DNA of 7,443 nt, from contig CALJKN010000108.1 of the NCBI GenBank assembly GCA_937973585.1, forward strand, positions 1 to 7,443, written 5' to 3'. A model generated the notes under the pieces. That model saw only the letters and a list, made by a program, of their open reading frames with translations. It was not told where the DNA came from and did not search any database. The DNA is from an uncultured Helicobacteraceae bacterium. Its GTDB lineage: Bacteria; Campylobacterota; Campylobacteria; Campylobacterales; UBA6016. Of the stretch, positions 1 to 6,059 are shown in pieces. How positions within the stretch are numbered: the first letter of the stretch is position 1; every line of letters begins with the position of its first letter. Position numbers and translations under genes: made by a program.

Positions 1-393
1 AGATAAAGCTTTATATTGACCTCTGATGGCATTTGCATCCAGTCTTTTGTCTGATTCTTCATTAAAGCTTTCAGTTTTGACAAAAAAAGAGAGATAGTTT
101 ACATTGTGAATTTTTTTATCATAAAAAGATTTATTGGAGTTCAAGTAGCCGCTATAATAATCCCGCTCCTTAAACCACTCATACGCATCTTTTTGAATAT
201 TTCCATCTAAATCTTTAAAACAGTTTTCTTTATTTTCTTGTTTTTTATCGTTGGTAAAAATGAAATATTTCAAGCTTTCATCGGCACCTACCATCACATA
301 AAGCCCATCTTTTAAAACATAGTTATCTAAAATAAGCTTGTCGCCTTTTTGCTCATACTCTTTTCTAAAGACCTCTAAAACATCATAAATCAT
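1..393 (-). CDS. cas8b: Type I-B Cascade large subunit Cas8b/Csh1-like, N-terminal part (runs off the left edge)
   Basis: An open frame starts at the ATG at 393-391 and runs without a stop to base 1, giving the first 131 residues. It begins MIYDVLEVFRKEYEQKGDKL and contains RDYYSGYLNSNKSF followed by KIHNVNYLSFFVK, a pattern I recognise from Cas8b/Csh1 (TM1802-like) proteins of Campylobacter-type I-B systems. In that family the protein is the large Cascade subunit that helps recognise the PAM and position target DNA. The ATG overlaps the cas6 TGA as ATGA, and a GGAGG-type ribosome site lies within the end of cas6, so translation is coupled. Gene order cas6-cas8b fits type I-B; cas7, cas5 and cas3 would be expected beyond the left edge. 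By hand count the fragment is about 30% GC, much lower than cas6. The family call is by resemblance; the partial length prevents checking the C-terminal domain. Confidence 0.75.
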   Translation of the reverse strand, partial: MIYDVLEVFRKEYEQKGDKLILDNYVLKDGLYVMVGADESLKYFIFTNDKKQENKENCFKDLDGNIQKDAYEWFKERDYYSGYLNSNKSFYDKKIHNVNYLSFFVKTESFNEESDKRLDANAIRGQYKALS

Positions 394-1115
394 CTCACCC
401 CCTCCCCCAAACAAAACCCGCCCCCGTAACTATTCTTCTCCCCTAGCCCGCAAGCAAGAGCGGTGAATGCTAGTTTTTGGCTTAGTTCGTCTTCGTTTGG
501 GACAATGCGGAGTTTGTTGCCGAAAAAGCGGATAAAGCCTCCCTCTTTTTTGACTTTTATCGTTTGCGGTTTGCGGTTTTTTAGTTCTAATAGTTGGATG
601 AAGTTTTGCGTCGCCGAGTCTAGCGCTATCTCTTCGCCGAAAAAGCTTTTGTATTTTTTTTCCAGATTATCGTGGAGTTGTTTTTGGAGTTTTAGGATGT
701 CGCCGTCCTCTTCAAACGTCCAGTATCTTCCGGCGGATACCGAGACTATCGTAGGGGTTGCGGTGTATAGTTCGCCGACGAAAAACTGTCCGACCCGCTT
801 TTTATCCGCCTCTACGATCAAAAGCGTCGGGTGTTCCGTGTTTTGCTTTAGAGCCGCCGCCAGCTTGTCGGCAAACGCCTCGTCAAACGTCCGGATGCAA
901 AAGGTGTATACGGAGCCTTTTTTGTAGATTTTGTCCGTCTCTATGGGGAGGAGTCCGCCAAAGACAAAATGCTTGTAGCCGCTTCTATCGTGCAGCTCCC
1001 CCAGTCCGCCTCTAGCCATCGAAAAGCTGATTAGCTTGGAGAGCGCCTCAAAGCTATCGCCGAATGGAGTATCGTTTTTGCAGTATGCCTTGCATCTCAG
1101 TTCAAAATATTTCAT
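390..1115 (-). CDS. cas6: CRISPR-associated endoribonuclease Cas6 (pre-crRNA processing)
   Basis: This complete 241-residue protein has the size and layout of Cas6, a RAMP-fold metal-independent RNase that cuts the CRISPR repeat in pre-crRNA to yield mature guides. The diagnostic feature is the C-terminal glycine-rich loop, GLGEKNSYGGG at residues 223-233, after a hydrophobic helix. The segment LHDRSGYKHFVFGG near residue 41 matches the region where many Cas6 enzymes carry their catalytic histidine, so His42 is the candidate (His49 is an alternative). The ATG at 1115 is preceded by AAGGAAAA a few bases upstream. cas6 is the first gene of the cas operon and overlaps cas8b by four bases. Hand-counted GC over 421-840 is about 47%, close to neighbouring genes and unlike cas8b. 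The family call is secure; the catalytic residue is inferred. Confidence 0.9.
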   Translation of the reverse strand: MKYFELRCKAYCKNDTPFGDSFEALSKLISFSMARGGLGELHDRSGYKHFVFGGLLPIETDKIYKKGSVYTFCIRTFDEAFADKLAAALKQNTEHPTLLIVEADKKRVGQFFVGELYTATPTIVSVSAGRYWTFEEDGDILKLQKQLHDNLEKKYKSFFGEEIALDSATQNFIQLLELKNRKPQTIKVKKEGGFIRFFGNKLRIVPNEDELSQKLAFTALACGLGEKNSYGGGFCLGEGVR

Positions 1116-1145
1116 AGCAATTTTCCTTGTTTAAAGTTAATCTTT

Positions 1146-1175
1146 AATCTACAGAAAATTACATAAAATTGACAA
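1146..1175 (-). promoter_or_regulatory. Possible sigma70-type promoter for the cas operon
   Basis: In the 105-base gap between the kinase stop and cas6, read on the minus strand, TTGTCA (1175-1170) is followed after 18 bases by TAGATT (1151-1146). The -35 is fair, the -10 mediocre, and the region is AT-rich. No convincing terminator was seen after the kinase, so read-through into cas6 is also possible. Confidence 0.3.
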
Positions 1176-1220
1176 CTATGATTTAAATCTCAAATTTTAG
1201 CCAAAGCCGTAAAACTGGTG

Positions 1221-2573
1221 TTAGCGGAGCGGAAGTGTTATTGTGGCTTTGGTGGTGTTGTCCGTCGATTCTATTTTGAGCTTTCCGTCCATATTGCCCT
1301 CTATGATAGTTTTTGCCGTGTATAGGCCGATTCCGGTTCCTTTGCCTTGCTCTTTGGTCGTAAAATACGGGTCAAATATCTTGCCGATAATCTCCTCCGG
1401 TATCCCCCCACCGTTGTCTATGATTTGGATAATTCCGGTTTGATCCTCTATTGTTAGCCTTATCTCTATTTTCGGATTTTGGATTTTGTTTTCCAGTAGT
1501 GCGTCTTTTGAGTTTGCGATAATCCCCAGTATCGACTGTTTTAGCTCGTTCGGGTAGCCCTCGATCGACGCATCCTCGCTACAGTGGAAGGCGACTTCTA
1601 TCCCGACGGCGCTTAGCGACTCTTTTACAAAGCCTATAGTCTGCAACAAGGCGGCCTCTAACATAAAAGGCTCTTTGTGCTTTTCGGGGGAGAAAAAGTT
1701 TCTAAAATCGTCTATCGTTTTTGACATCTTTTTGATTAGATCCATTGATCTGGCTACACTCTCGTTTACAAAATGCAAATCGGCCTCGCCAAACTCAAAA
1801 GCCATTTTCACCTCTTGCATGTTTAGCCCCAGAGCGTTTAGCGGTTGTCTCCACTGGTGGGCGATATTTCCTATCATCTCACCCATCGCCGATAGCCTCC
1901 CCTGACGGATTAGGAGTGCCTCCTGCTCTTTTTGGCGGCTCTGTATCAGGGTTTGTTCGGTTATGTCCTGCGTGATCCCAAATATTATATTTTTGTCGTC
2001 GGCTTTTGGTTGCATAATGGTTTTTATGTGCTTTACCGCCCCTTTTTTGGTTGTGATTTTGAACGATTCGTCTATCAGCGCCCCGTTGTTTACCGCTCTT
2101 GCCATTGCCGCTATGACCCTCTCCTCGTCTTCGTCGGCAATCATAGAGATAAAATCCTCCATAGGGTAGGACTCTTTTTTGGGGAGTTCAAAAATCCTCT
2201 CCAACTCTTTTGAGATAACAACCTCATTTTTTATTAGGTTTATCTCGTAGTTTCCGGTCTTTGAGATTCTCTGTGCCTCCTCCAGTGCCTCTTTTGCCGC
2301 CTCTAGCTCCCTTGAGAGCCTCTTTTGCTCGCTGATATCGTGGGCTATCGCCATTACTACCCGCTCATCTCCGATCTCTATGACGGCGGAGCTTAGGTAT
2401 ATGTCTATCGTCTCTTTTGTCTTAGTGGTTATCTGGTATTCGGCGCTCCCACGTTTGTCCCATAGCAGTTTTGTCGCAAACCTCTCCAAAAGCTCTCTGT
2501 CTTTTGCGCCCTTATATAGCCTTCTCGGATGCATTGAGAGAAGCTCCTGCTTTGTGTAGCCCGTCACCTGCAC
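1221..2573 (-). CDS. Sensor histidine kinase, C-terminal half of a frameshifted gene (PAS-PAS-HisKA-HATPase)
   Basis: This 450-codon frame holds the transmitter half of a two-component kinase. Residues 1-84 are the rear of a PAS domain whose front lies in the preceding frame, starting at VTGYTKQELL (residue 3). A helix (85-103) leads to another PAS domain (about 104-207, ending GITQDITEQ), then the H-box GNIAHQWRQPLNAL with phospho-acceptor His239, the N-box around Asn354 (ANSKDAL), the G1 box DNGGGIP (386-392), the F-box (about 400-405) and the G2 box GKGTGIGL (410-417). The catalytic core therefore looks intact. The first possible start, GTG at 2573, has no properly spaced ribosome site; GTG at 2567 overlaps the upstream TGA and has GAAGAGG seven bases before it. 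No response regulator gene is in the window, so the phosphorylation partner is unknown. Confidence 0.85.
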   Translation of the reverse strand: MQVTGYTKQELLSMHPRRLYKGAKDRELLERFATKLLWDKRGSAEYQITTKTKETIDIYLSSAVIEIGDERVVMAIAHDISEQKRLSRELEAAKEALEEAQRISKTGNYEINLIKNEVVISKELERIFELPKKESYPMEDFISMIADEDEERVIAAMARAVNNGALIDESFKITTKKGAVKHIKTIMQPKADDKNIIFGITQDITEQTLIQSRQKEQEALLIRQGRLSAMGEMIGNIAHQWRQPLNALGLNMQEVKMAFEFGEADLHFVNESVARSMDLIKKMSKTIDDFRNFFSPEKHKEPFMLEAALLQTIGFVKESLSAVGIEVAFHCSEDASIEGYPNELKQSILGIIANSKDALLENKIQNPKIEIRLTIEDQTGIIQIIDNGGGIPEEIIGKIFDPYFTTKEQGKGTGIGLYTAKTIIEGNMDGKLKIESTDNTTKATITLPLR

Positions 2574-2581
2574 GCCTCTTC
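2564..2581 (-). other. Frameshift junction in the kinase gene, with a GTGA stop/start overlap
   Basis: On the minus strand the first frame reads E-E-A-C-R then TGA (2566-2564), while the frame one base back reads V-T-G-Y-T. Joining them (EEACRVTGYT) restores a textbook PAS core with no residue lost or gained. One missing G in a presumed AGG-GTG would explain the break. No X-XXY-YYZ slippery heptamer is visible here. However GAAGAGG (2581-2575), seven spacer bases and GTG (2567-2565) overlapping the TGA could allow coupled re-initiation. Confidence 0.8.
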
Positions 2582-3910
2582 GTTTGCGTCCAAAAACCTC
2601 ATTTTCTCAAAGTTGTTCTCCGCTTTGATAAAAAATATCGCCTCAGAGCTAGCATCAAACAGTTTTTTTAGTTTTAGTTCGGCACTGTCTTTTAGCTTCT
2701 CTATCTCCAGAACCCTTTTTTCCAGTTCATCCCGTAGGTAGACGCTCTCCGTTACGTCGTTTTGAACTCCGACAAAGTATTTGGCATCACTATCTTCATC
2801 CATAAATATAGGGGATATGAACAGGTCGTTATAAAAAAGCGTCCCGTCTTTTTTTCTGTTTTTTATCGTCGCTTTTACCGATTTAGATTCCTCTATCGCC
2901 TGCTTGATTATCTGTTTTGTCTGCTGGTCGCTTGTCCCTTCGTTTAGTATCCGGCAGTTTTGGCCGATGATGTCCGATTTGCCGTATCCGGTTATCTCCG
3001 TAAACATCTTGTTGACGTATATAACCTTTGTATCTTCTGCTTTTGAGGAGGTGATGATAACCCCGTTTCTGGTCGATTCTATCGCCTGCTTGAAGATTTT
3101 TAGATCCTCCTCTTTTTTTAGCATTTCCTTTGCGGTCTCCAGTTGTGATTCGATTTTCCGTTTTGTAGACTCAAAGATTTTGTAGACCAAAAATACAAAA
3201 AACGCCAAAAGGCTTAAGAGTATGAGGGTTGCGTGTATGACCGTCTGGTTAAATAGTTTGTCTCTTTGTTTTTTGATGGAGTTTTTAACGTCGTCCATAT
3301 AGACACCGGAGCCGACGATAATGTCGTATTTCGGGTAGCCCTTTACGTATGAGAGTTTATCGGTTTGATTCGGGGAGCCTACCTTTGGGAGTTTGTATCT
3401 GACGTAGCCGCCTCCGGACGAGGCTTTTTCGACTATATCCTTGACGTACTCTTTTCCGTTTTTGTCTTTTAGGGCGATTGCGTTTTCACCGCTTTTGCTT
3501 CCATCTTGGACGAGTAGCGAGAGGAGTACGGAGCCGTCGCTCTTTAAAACAAAAAAATACTCCTCATTGTCGTCAGAAAAGTTTTTTGAGCCGACAAAAT
3601 CTAGCATCAACTCCCTTTTTTGGGACTTTGTAAGATCGGTTTTTGAGTAGACCCTATCCAGCTCGTCCAGCTCTTTTATTAGCCCTTCTACCTTTGATTT
3701 GATTTCGGCCTCGTAGCTTTTGTATCCGTTCTCCTCCAGCGTATCCATCACTGTTTCATTGAGGCTGACGATTTGAAAGACGGAAAACGACAAAAATGAG
3801 ACGACGATAAAACCTGATATTACGATGGCGGTATTGGCTTTTAGCCAGATTCTGAGATACCTAAAAAGGGTTGTGCCGGATATCGCCTGTATTGTTTTTT
3901 TGCATATCAT
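2564..3910 (-). CDS. Membrane sensor, N-terminal half of a frameshifted histidine kinase (TM-Cache-TM-LOV-PAS)
   Basis: I chose the ATG at 3910 (448 residues, MICKKTIQ...) because it overlaps the thioesterase TGA as ATGA; an in-frame ATG at 3967 would lie 61 bases inside that gene. Order: TM helix about 27-48; a periplasmic single-Cache-like domain about 60-210 with GGGYVRYKLPK and KLSYVKGYPKYDIIVGSGVY, typical of small-ligand sensors; TM helix about 224-245; helical linker 246-270; a LOV-type PAS domain about 271-390; a helix 391-412; then the front of another PAS domain cut off after EEACR. The LOV domain has GQNCRIL with Cys319, Asn351 and Asn361 ten residues apart, and Gln383 in FVGVQ. 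In the LOV family these form the flavin adduct and contact FMN. Met-Arg-Phe-Leu-Asp-Ala-Asn at the end continues as a PAS core in the next frame. The whole would sense a periplasmic ligand plus, probably, blue light. Confidence 0.85.
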   Translation of the reverse strand: MICKKTIQAISGTTLFRYLRIWLKANTAIVISGFIVVSFLSFSVFQIVSLNETVMDTLEENGYKSYEAEIKSKVEGLIKELDELDRVYSKTDLTKSQKRELMLDFVGSKNFSDDNEEYFFVLKSDGSVLLSLLVQDGSKSGENAIALKDKNGKEYVKDIVEKASSGGGYVRYKLPKVGSPNQTDKLSYVKGYPKYDIIVGSGVYMDDVKNSIKKQRDKLFNQTVIHATLILLSLLAFFVFLVYKIFESTKRKIESQLETAKEMLKKEEDLKIFKQAIESTRNGVIITSSKAEDTKVIYVNKMFTEITGYGKSDIIGQNCRILNEGTSDQQTKQIIKQAIEESKSVKATIKNRKKDGTLFYNDLFISPIFMDEDSDAKYFVGVQNDVTESVYLRDELEKRVLEIEKLKDSAELKLKKLFDASSEAIFFIKAENNFEKMRFLDANEEACR

Positions 3911-4293
3911 TGTTTTTGGGCTAAAACCGCATAGTTTCCGCTGGCAACCGCTACGAGGGAATCGCAATCGTCAAATAGCTTTATCTCGACAAAACTCCTA
4001 CGTCTACCTTTTTGGATTACGGTTGCTTTGCATATCAGTCTGTCGCATTTGGATGGTTTTAGGTAGTCGATGTTTATCTGCATCGTGACACTTGTCTCCG
4101 TATCGTCTAGTTGACTCATGGCGGCGTACCATCCGGTATTGTCTAGCATCGTGGAAATCACTCCGCCGTGGACAAAACCTAAGTGTTGTAGGTGGTGCTC
4201 TTTTACGATTAGTTCGGTCTCGGCATATCCGCCGCTAATGTGCTTGAGAGTTGCTCCGACGTGCTCAAAAAACGGAAATTTAATATCTTGCAT
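3907..4293 (-). CDS. PaaI-like hotdog-fold acyl-CoA thioesterase
   Basis: The 128-residue length fits the single-domain hotdog thioesterases of the PaaI/YbdB type, cytoplasmic tetramers or dimers that hydrolyse acyl- or aryl-CoA thioesters. The family signature is HLGFVHGGVISTMLDNTGW at residues 37-55: His42-Gly43-Gly44 is the HGG motif and Asp51 lies where the catalytic acid is expected. The following strands (TMQINIDYLKP, about 70-80) match the hotdog sheet. The specific substrate cannot be told from sequence. Its TGA overlaps the ATG of the sensor kinase, so the two are co-translated; why an esterase precedes a kinase is unclear. The ribosome site is weak. An AT-rich region with a perfect TATAAT lies just upstream. 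Confidence 0.85.
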   Translation of the reverse strand: MQDIKFPFFEHVGATLKHISGGYAETELIVKEHHLQHLGFVHGGVISTMLDNTGWYAAMSQLDDTETSVTMQINIDYLKPSKCDRLICKATVIQKGRRRSFVEIKLFDDCDSLVAVASGNYAVLAQKQ

Positions 4294-4320
4294 TTATATA
4301 ATCTCTACAGCCAGTTAGTT

Positions 4321-4348
4321 TTGATTAAAATTATATTATCTTTACTAT
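4321..4348 (+). promoter_or_regulatory. Possible promoter for the YchJ-like gene
   Basis: TTGATT (4321-4326) and TACTAT (4343-4348) are separated by 16 bases, although this leaves only about a dozen bases of leader before the ATG at 4367. TATATT (4332-4337) is an alternative -10. Either choice overlaps the -10 of the divergent operon, so the two promoters probably compete. GGTGGA at 4355-4360 can serve as ribosome site. Confidence 0.35.
4330..4335 (-). promoter_or_regulatory. -10 box (TATAAT) of the thioesterase-kinase operon
   Basis: On the minus strand a perfect TATAAT lies 36 bases before the thioesterase ATG, giving a leader of roughly 30 bases. No good -35 hexamer sits 16-18 bases upstream, but Campylobacterota sigma70 promoters often lack one. 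The box lies within the 73-base divergent gap shared with the YchJ-like gene. Confidence 0.45.
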
Positions 4349-4366
4349 TTATCCGGTGGACAAAAA

Positions 4367-4774
4367 ATGAAACTCTCCCCAAATGCAAAATGCCCTTGCG
4401 GCAGTAGACTCAAATACAAAAAATGTTGCGGCGTTTTCCATGACGGCGTAGAGCCGTCAGATGCCCTGAAACTGATGGTGACGAGATATTCGGCCTATGC
4501 GGCGGGAGACACCAGCTATATCATCCGAACGACCCATCCGGAGAATCCGGATTTTAAAGAGGATAGAAAAGTCTGGGCAAAGGAGCTTTCTACTTTTTGC
4601 GATTCTACGGAGTTTTTGGGTTTAGAGGTTGCGGATTTTATCGACGGTGAAAACGAGGCATTTGTAGAGTTCAAAGCAAAGTTGTCGGACGGAATACTGC
4701 ACGAAAAAAGCCGCTTCCTAAAAGAAAACGGCAGATGGCTATATCATAGCGGGGAGTTTGACCAGAAGGCCTAA
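4367..4774 (+). CDS. YchJ-like protein with N-terminal SEC-C zinc motif (UPF0225-type)
   Basis: This 135-residue protein begins with a SEC-C motif, CPCGSRLKYKKCCG (residues 9-22; Cys9, Cys11, Cys20, Cys21), a zinc-binding element known from the tail of SecA. The rest matches the YchJ family: LMVTRYSAYAAGDTSYIIRT at 37-56, then THPEN, STEFLGLEV (80-88) and RFLKENGRWLY (116-126). The fold of this part is NTF2-like and the function is unknown. Enterobacterial YchJ is a little longer and carries a second SEC-C motif at its C-terminus; this protein ends at the position where that would begin, so it keeps only one. The gene stands alone on the plus strand, divergent from the thioesterase, with a hairpin at its stop codon. 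Confidence 0.85.
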   Translation: MKLSPNAKCPCGSRLKYKKCCGVFHDGVEPSDALKLMVTRYSAYAAGDTSYIIRTTHPENPDFKEDRKVWAKELSTFCDSTEFLGLEVADFIDGENEAFVEFKAKLSDGILHEKSRFLKENGRWLYHSGEFDQKA

Positions 4775-4794
4775 TTTTGAGCTTTGCTCAAAAT
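4774..4794 (+). terminator. Perfect hairpin at the end of the YchJ-like gene
   Basis: ATTTTGAGC (4774-4782), a TTT loop and GCTCAAAAT (4786-4794) form a perfect nine-pair stem starting on the last base of the TAA stop. The A/T flanks give a short U-run at the 3' side (ATTT), weaker than a classic terminator. Position and symmetry support a factor-independent terminator. Confidence 0.55.
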
Positions 4795-4856
4795 TTGAGA
4801 ACTAATTCAGACGGCTCAATTATCTATAAAAAATATAGACACATCTATCGCATAAA

Positions 4857-4885
4857 TTGACCTCTATAAATTTTATGGATATACT
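4857..4885 (+). promoter_or_regulatory. Sigma70-type promoter of the ATPase gene
   Basis: TTGACC (4857-4862) and TATACT (4880-4885) are separated by exactly 17 bases, each with one or two departures from consensus. The expected transcript starts near 4892, about 23 bases before the ATG, leaving room for the GGAG ribosome site at 4904-4907. This is the best promoter in the window. Confidence 0.65.
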
Positions 4886-4893
4886 AATCCATA
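4874..4893 (+). promoter_or_regulatory. Palindromic operator candidate over the ATPase -10 box
   Basis: TATGGAT (4874-4880) and ATCCATA (4887-4893) are perfect inverted arms around six bases, ATACTA. The -10 hexamer TATACT begins in the left arm and fills most of the spacer. A dimeric repressor bound here would block RNA polymerase. No repressor gene adjoins it; the winged-helix tail of the ATPase makes self-regulation conceivable, but this is speculation. Confidence 0.4.
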
Positions 4894-4914
4894 TTATTTT
4901 TTTGGAGATATTTG

Positions 4915-6024
4915 ATGTTTAGAACCGGAGTACCTGTTAAGGGTGGAGAGTTTCTTGATAGAAAAAAACATCTCCCGATATTTAAACAATACATAAATAA
5001 CAATCAACCGGTTATGATAAAAGCGCCGAGGCGTTTTGGAAAAACATCGCTCGTCAAGCATGTTTTTGAGTACGAGGGTGGCTATTCGTATATCATGTCC
5101 GATTTGCGTAGAGTTGTTAGTCTGAGGAGATTGGCGACCGATATAATCGACAAGGCGTATGCTTTGGCGGGTGTCGAGGGTTTTGTAAAAAAATCCGTAA
5201 TGCTAGGGGGAAATGCGTTACTGGAGCTATTCAAGAGATTGCAAAGTATAAAAATCGACGGAATAGGCGAGGTGACGTTGGAGCAGCTGAATATGCAAAC
5301 CGACGACACGGAACTTTTTTTGGGCGCTCTGGATACGGCTGACAAAATCGGCGCAAAATTAAGCGTAAATATAAAAATCATATTTGACGAGTTTCAGGAG
5401 ATTTTGGATTTAGCTGATGATAGTGTTTTGGATAAGCTAAGAGCGGTAGCGCAGCACCATGAAAATTTGACATACGTTTTTTTGGGTAGTATTGAGAGTA
5501 TTATGAGCAAAATTTTTGAAAAAAAAAGCTCACCGTTTTTTCATTTTGCACAGATAATGAAACTACCGCCGTTGGATATCGACGAAGTGAGAGAGGCTGC
5601 ACACGAGGCGTTTGGCTCTATCGGTATTTCGGATTTTGGCTCGCTTGATAAAATGATAGAGTTTTACGGCGGACACCCCGATTATACGATGCAAGCATTG
5701 CAACTGGTTTACAATAGCGTTGTTATTGATAGGTTGGAGAGTATTGATGACAAATTGACGGACAATACAATGATGATCGTCGCAAGCAACAACGATGCTT
5801 ATATCGGAGAGCTTATATCTGCCGCCAAAAAAAAGAGACATCATATCGATGTTTTGCACTCAATCGCAAATACGGTACCGCCCGCCATAGGTAGCAAGAG
5901 CCTGTATCAGGTGCATACGTCTTTGGAGGATATGGGGTTGATAACAAAAGAGGGGCAGGGCAACTATGTTATTAACGATATTCTTTTGAGGGCGGCGCTA
6001 AAGGACGAAACGGGTTTGCGCTGA
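4915..6024 (+). CDS. Stand-alone P-loop ATPase of the archaeal-ATPase/STAND-like type with C-terminal winged helix
   Basis: I start at ATG 4915 (369 residues) because GGAG (4904-4907) is seven bases upstream; the TTG at 4912 is less likely. The Walker A motif is APRRFGKTSL (37-46), the PRRxGKT form typical of COG1672-like ATPases. Walker B is IKIIFDEF (153-160) with Asp158 and Glu159. VFLGSIESIM (188-197) is sensor-1-like, and GGHPDYTMQAL (252-262) is the GGxP segment found before the C-terminal helices of this group. Residues about 305-360 (SLYQVHTSLEDMGLI, then ITKEGQGNYVI) look like a winged helix. No TM segment or nuclease/protease effector is present. Such proteins occur in mobile elements, regulation and defence, and this one has its own promoter and no obvious partner, so its role is unknown. 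Confidence 0.8.
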   Translation: MFRTGVPVKGGEFLDRKKHLPIFKQYINNNQPVMIKAPRRFGKTSLVKHVFEYEGGYSYIMSDLRRVVSLRRLATDIIDKAYALAGVEGFVKKSVMLGGNALLELFKRLQSIKIDGIGEVTLEQLNMQTDDTELFLGALDTADKIGAKLSVNIKIIFDEFQEILDLADDSVLDKLRAVAQHHENLTYVFLGSIESIMSKIFEKKSSPFFHFAQIMKLPPLDIDEVREAAHEAFGSIGISDFGSLDKMIEFYGGHPDYTMQALQLVYNSVVIDRLESIDDKLTDNTMMIVASNNDAYIGELISAAKKKRHHIDVLHSIANTVPPAIGSKSLYQVHTSLEDMGLITKEGQGNYVINDILLRAALKDETGLR

Positions 6025-6036
6025 GGCGCTTCCCGT
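6010..6036. terminator. GC-rich hairpin between convergent genes (possible bidirectional terminator)
   Basis: ACGGG (6010-6014) pairs with CCCGT (6032-6036) and, inside it, GCGC (6018-6021) with GCGC (6026-6029) around TGAG, with a small TTT/TT internal loop. It spans the ATPase stop and lies 24 bases past the cytochrome stop. The U-runs are short, so intrinsic termination is only plausible. Confidence 0.4.
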
Positions 6037-6059
6037 CTCTTATGATCCAGCTTGGGCTA

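Noticed and set aside
463..1015. Two plus-strand open frames opposite cas6
   Set aside because: They lie antisense to a clear Cas6, have Ser/Cys/Arg-rich compositions typical of reverse-frame shadows, and show no recognisable motif.
2571..2573. GTG at 2573 as a true independent start of a separate kinase
   Set aside because: It begins in the middle of a PAS core, and the SD-like bases end only one base before it; the GTG at 2567 is better placed if there is any restart.
1243..3650. Many short plus-strand open frames opposite the kinase gene
   Set aside because: All are antisense to well-supported kinase domains and have low-complexity, shadow-like translations.
3908..3967. Upstream ATG (3967) as start of the sensor protein
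   Set aside because: It would overlap the thioesterase by 61 bases, and its added residues (RFPRSGCQRK) are not signal-like; the ATGA overlap at 3910 is a better start.
5082..5859. Two minus-strand open frames inside the ATPase gene
   Set aside because: The plus strand encodes Walker motifs over the same bases, and the antisense translations show no domain.
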